DNA of 64,000 bases from Eublepharis macularius (taxonomy: Eukaryota > Chordata > Lepidosauria > Squamata > Eublepharidae): contig NC_072791.1 in the NCBI RefSeq assembly GCF_028583425.1, forward strand, positions 12,357,868 to 12,421,867, read 5' to 3'. Positions within the stretch are counted from its first letter, which is position 1. Each line of letters opens with the position of its first letter. The notes under the pieces were generated by a model. It did no database searches, was not told the DNA's origin, and was given only the letters and a program-made list of their open reading frames with translations. Below are positions 60,691 through 64,000 of the stretch, in pieces. Position numbers and translations under genes: made by a program.

Positions 60691-61114
60691 CATCTCAACA
60701 TTACAGGACAGAAACAAAAGTTCTTTTCCCCATTTTCTCCACACCAAGCATAGGGTTAGATCCAAACTAAATTCTCTGCTGATAGAAGGTGCTTCCATCA
60801 GCAGAACAAAAATTTCTTGCCTCCCCCTTCCCTGTGCACCCCACTGATCTCCCTAAAATGCTGTTGCTGGGGAACAGGGGCCCCTCAGGAAAATCACGGG
60901 CAGCAAACTGGTGGTCTTTAACAGGAAGGGGGATCTGGCTGAAATTATGTCTCCAATTCCATTCGCGGAAAACTTAGTTTGGATCCAACCCACAGCTTTA
61001 TAAAATCTGCCGTGTCTCCCCTTAATTTTTTAAAAAGTCTAGAAAGACCTCAACACTTCAGCTGTTCTGCTGAAGGAAAGTACTCTAATCCCTTGATTAT
61101 TCTGGTGGTGTAGG

Positions 61115-61320
61115 ATGCAGTCAAGTCACAAATGATTTATACCAATCCCGTCGATGTTTCAAGTCAAGAGATGTTCAGAGGTGGTTTGTCACTGCCTCCC
61201 TTGGGCTAGCAACCCTGGACTTCCTTGGCGGTCTCCCATCCATATATGAACCAAAGCTGACCCCATTTAGTTTCTGAAATCTGACGAGATCAAGCTACCT
61301 GGGCCATCCAGGTCAGGACT
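61115..61320 (-). repeat. 5S rRNA-derived SINE
   Basis: gtctcccatccatatatgaaccaaagctgaccccatttagtttctgaaatctgacgagatcaagct, reversed 5S with many changes; body gcagtcaagtcacaaatgattt on the left. Confidence 0.75.
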
Positions 61321-61884
61321 GGTTATTCTGGCTGCACTGTTTTCAGCTCAAAGATCTGTTGAGTATAATGTTGAATATAAAATGTTGAGTATAAAATTTT
61401 CAATATAAGCAAGCAAGGAGACAGAGACAAGTAATATTTTGTAGCTTGAACATGCTGTTATATTTCTTTATACATTGTTTATTGTCTTTTTTCCAAATAA
61501 TTTTTTAAAAAACAACTTTTTAAAAAATGCCCTGCTCAGAGACAGAATTTTAAAAAACAGTTTTCACTCCAAGCATTGCATCCAAACTAAACAAAAGAAA
61601 AATCTACATTGTAAGAACGGCCATGTGAAGGTTACGAAAATTCATGGGGGAGGGACTCCTACAATCCCACCCAGCCTGGAACTTGTATTTTCAATCTAGT
61701 TGAAAAACTAGAAATTTTAGGAAGTCTTAAATATTCTTTCCTATGAAATATTCTTTCTTCTGAAATGCTTTCTTAAAGACAAGCTTTTACCAACTCAAAA
61801 TGTATAGGATGACATTTTCGGAGGAGACAATCTACAACATTACAGAATGATAAACCCAAGGTACACTGTAGATATTTTTAACAT

Positions 61885-62115
61885 TACAATCAATGGTCAG
61901 AGTGTTGGACTAGGATCTGAAAGAACCAGTTTCGAATCCTCACTCTGCCATCAAAGATTGCTGGGTGATTTTGGACCAGCCACACTCTCTCAGCCTAACC
62001 TACCTCACAGGGTTGTTGTGGGGATAAAATGGAGGAGAAGAGAATGCCATAAACCAATTTGGGGTCCCCATTAGAGAGAAAGTTAGGGTATAAATGAAGT
62101 AATTTTATCTTCAAG
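61885..62115 (+). repeat. Sauria-type SINE, well preserved
   Basis: cagagtgttggactaggatctgaaag, ccagtttcgaatcctcactctgccatc, cactctctcagcctaacctacctcacagggttgttgtggggataaaatgg, and tail agggtataaatgaagtaa. Confidence 0.88.
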
Positions 62116-62551
62116 TAGTATACTACAAGCAAGGGACCCACAAGGACTTGTTGGGGCATATGACTTTCTCTCCCTCTACTATTCCTCTATTCCCTTCCCT
62201 GGCAGCCCCCACAAAATCTCCCTTTTACCTCTTTCCTTCTCTCCTGCCAACCCACCAGCCAACCTATCTTTATCTGCCTCCGTACTTTTCGCTTTCCCTC
62301 CTTCCCTTCCCATGGAAGCCTCTCCCTGAGAAAACTCTGTTCGGTGACAGCAGCCGAGCTGGTCCCATTTGTGCGGGCCTTTGACTGGGCTCTTCCATTT
62401 TATCCTCACAAAACCCCTAGATGAGTAATGCACGTAATGTGGTAGCAAGTCGCCCAGTGTTTGTTGCCAGGCCTGGCCCAGTGAGTCCTCCCCCAAGGCC
62501 AAATACTCATGGAAAAGGACCCTCACTCCTGCCTTTTTCAGAAACTAATGC

Positions 62552-62855
62552 TTAAAGGTAAAGGTAGTCCCCTGTGCAAGCACCAAGTCATTACTGACCC
62601 ATGGGGGGATGTCGTATCACGACGTTTTCTTGGCAGACTTTTTTTTATGAGGTGGTTTGCCATCGCCTTCCCCAGTCATCTACACTTTACCCCCAGGAAA
62701 CTGGGTACTCATTTTACCGACCTCGGAAGGATGGAAGGCTGAGTCAACCTTGAGCCGGCTACCTGAACCCAGCTTCTGCCGGGATCAAAATCAGGTCGTG
62801 AGCAGAGCTTGGACTGCAGTACTGCAGCTTACCACTCTGCGCCACGGGGCTCATC
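62552..62855 (-). repeat. tRNA-headed SINE of about 300 bp, minus orientation
   Basis: Same family as 38272-38566: aaggtaaaggtagtcccctgtgcaagcaccaagtcattactgaccc ... ctgcagcttaccactctgcgccacggggctc. Box A and box B are on the minus strand at the right end. Confidence 0.8.
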
Positions 62856-63184
62856 CAAAACCAATGCTTAAAGGCTGGCAATTCTGTTGTGGTTGTCTAG
62901 GTATCCCCATAAAGGCCACTGAAAGGGCACCATTTCTGTTATTTTTTTAAGCTACCAATGAATGTTTTTTATTTAGATTTCAAATTTTTCTGCAAATCAG
63001 GAGCTTTTCTCAGATTTCCAGAATGATCTGTCTAAAAGATGTGTTCATTGCCCCAGTCCTTGAATTTAAGAATCCACAGATGTGGCCATGCAGAGAATTC
63101 GATATGCTATGATAATGCAACAATTGAAGAGTCTGTTTTTTTCACATTTATAAAGCTTAAATCTACTGCACTATTTATTTCTCT

Positions 63185-63620
63185 GTGGTAGTCCCTACCC
63201 TGTGGAACAGCCTGCCTGAGAACCCCCACTCTCCTAGCTTTCCGTAAATTATTCAAAAAGGCTTTTGAATTGGAGGGGCTCTCCGATGCTTCGCTAATGA
63301 GTTAAGGACCATAGACTTCACCACTATGTTGCCTTATGTACTACCCATTGTCTTAAATATGTGCTCCTATGAGCTACCTGTGCTTCATGTGGCCTAACGT
63401 CAGCCCTAGAATTGCTTACGTTCTGTTTCAGCATTTCTTCAACTCTGTATTGGATTCCTGCTAAATGCTATGTCTTCGTAAATTTGTATTTATTTACCTC
63501 ATGGCATTGTTTATGAAAATGTCCTTGAAATTGACATTTGTACTAATGTCACACTGTGAAATCTGCCTTGAGTCTCAATAAGAAAGGCAGATTATAAATG
63601 ACATAAATAAATAATTTAGG
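63185..63620 (+). mobile_element. L2-like LINE 3' end
   Basis: ccctaccctgtggaacagcctgcctgag...actctcctagctttccg (WNSLP/APTLLAF remnant), ttcgctaatgagttaaggaccatagacttcacc, and tail tgccttgagtctcaataagaaaggcagattataaatgacataaataaataa. Confidence 0.8.
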
Positions 63621-63678
63621 TATCTCATGCTACCATGCTGTTTGACTGCATTGTCAAACACAACCGCGTTCTGACCGT

Positions 63679-64000
63679 ATGGTGACTTGCCTGCCTGGTG
63701 CGAAGGTAGCGGACATTACGCGTGTTATAGATAGGCTGGTAGATAGTGCTGGGGAAGAGTCAGCGGTCGTAGTCCATGTTGGAACCAACGATGTTGGGAA
63801 ATGCAGTCGTGAGGTCTTGGAACAAAAATTTAGGCTGTTAGGCAGGAGACTAACAGAATAATGAAGTCAGAATGCCAGCAGGGGGTTGGGGGCTTTCCAG
63901 TGTATTGCACTGAGTGTCACATGTATGACTATCTGCCTTCTGGTCAGAAGTCCTGGATGTGTGCTCGCTGCAAGGAGCTCCTGGTTCTCAGGGAACGAGT
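63679..64000 (+). mobile_element. CR1-type LINE ORF1 fragments, cut by the window edge
   Basis: Frame 63679-63861 encodes CLPGAKVADI and VVVHVGTNDVGKCSREVLEQ, the SGNH/esterase-like part of CR1 ORF1. Its TAA overlaps an ATG at 63861 opening a second frame to the edge, with YCTECHMYDYLPSGQKSWMC and CARCKELLVL. This Cys-rich, zinc-binding-like segment normally precedes the esterase. The reversed order suggests a rearranged or second copy. Confidence 0.65.

Overview
This window is vertebrate nuclear DNA, most likely from a squamate reptile (lizard or snake). The evidence is intron-split genes plus a dense squamate-style repeat load: many tRNA-headed Sauria-type SINEs, 5S rRNA-derived SINEs, tRNA-Ala-like SINEs, CR1, L2-like and BovB/RTE-like LINE ends, several hAT-type short elements, a Harbinger-like element and Penelope-like palindromic repeats. 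The species cannot be named from the sequence.

Two protein-coding genes are supported, and they converge. PCNX4 (pecanex-like 4) is on the + strand. A CpG-rich probable promoter and 5' exon lie near 10.65-11.2 kb. Ten coding exons run from the ATG at 17871 to the stop at 44824-44826. All exon joins are phase-consistent and give a predicted 1,182-residue multi-pass membrane protein. DHRS7, a short-chain dehydrogenase/reductase, is on the - strand. Its last four coding exons lie between 55290 and 46181 and carry the SDR catalytic residues. Its N-terminal exons (cofactor-binding TGxxxGxG region) were not found and are probably beyond 64000. The two stop codons are about 1.35 kb apart. The PCNX4-DHRS7 tail-to-tail order is the same as I recall for human 14q23.

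Layout: 1-10.6 kb is intergenic and repeat-rich, with two unique AT-rich stretches. 10.65-17.8 kb holds the PCNX4 promoter and 5' intron. 17.8-44.8 kb is the PCNX4 coding region, whose introns are full of nested repeats. About 46.0-55.3 kb is the 3' half of DHRS7. 55.3-64 kb is a probable upstream DHRS7 intron with LINE ends and a CR1 ORF1 fragment at the edge.

The most interesting non-genic signals are these. Five nearly identical 70-bp tandem units fill most of PCNX4 coding intron 1 and stop 10 bp from the next exon. Penelope-like palindromes carry hammerhead-ribozyme-like cores, including one with all three stems near 53.4 kb. A Harbinger-like element splits a Sauria SINE. Several hAT-type elements have readable 8-bp target-site duplications. 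I found no prokaryotic-style system, CRISPR array or clearly new gene family.
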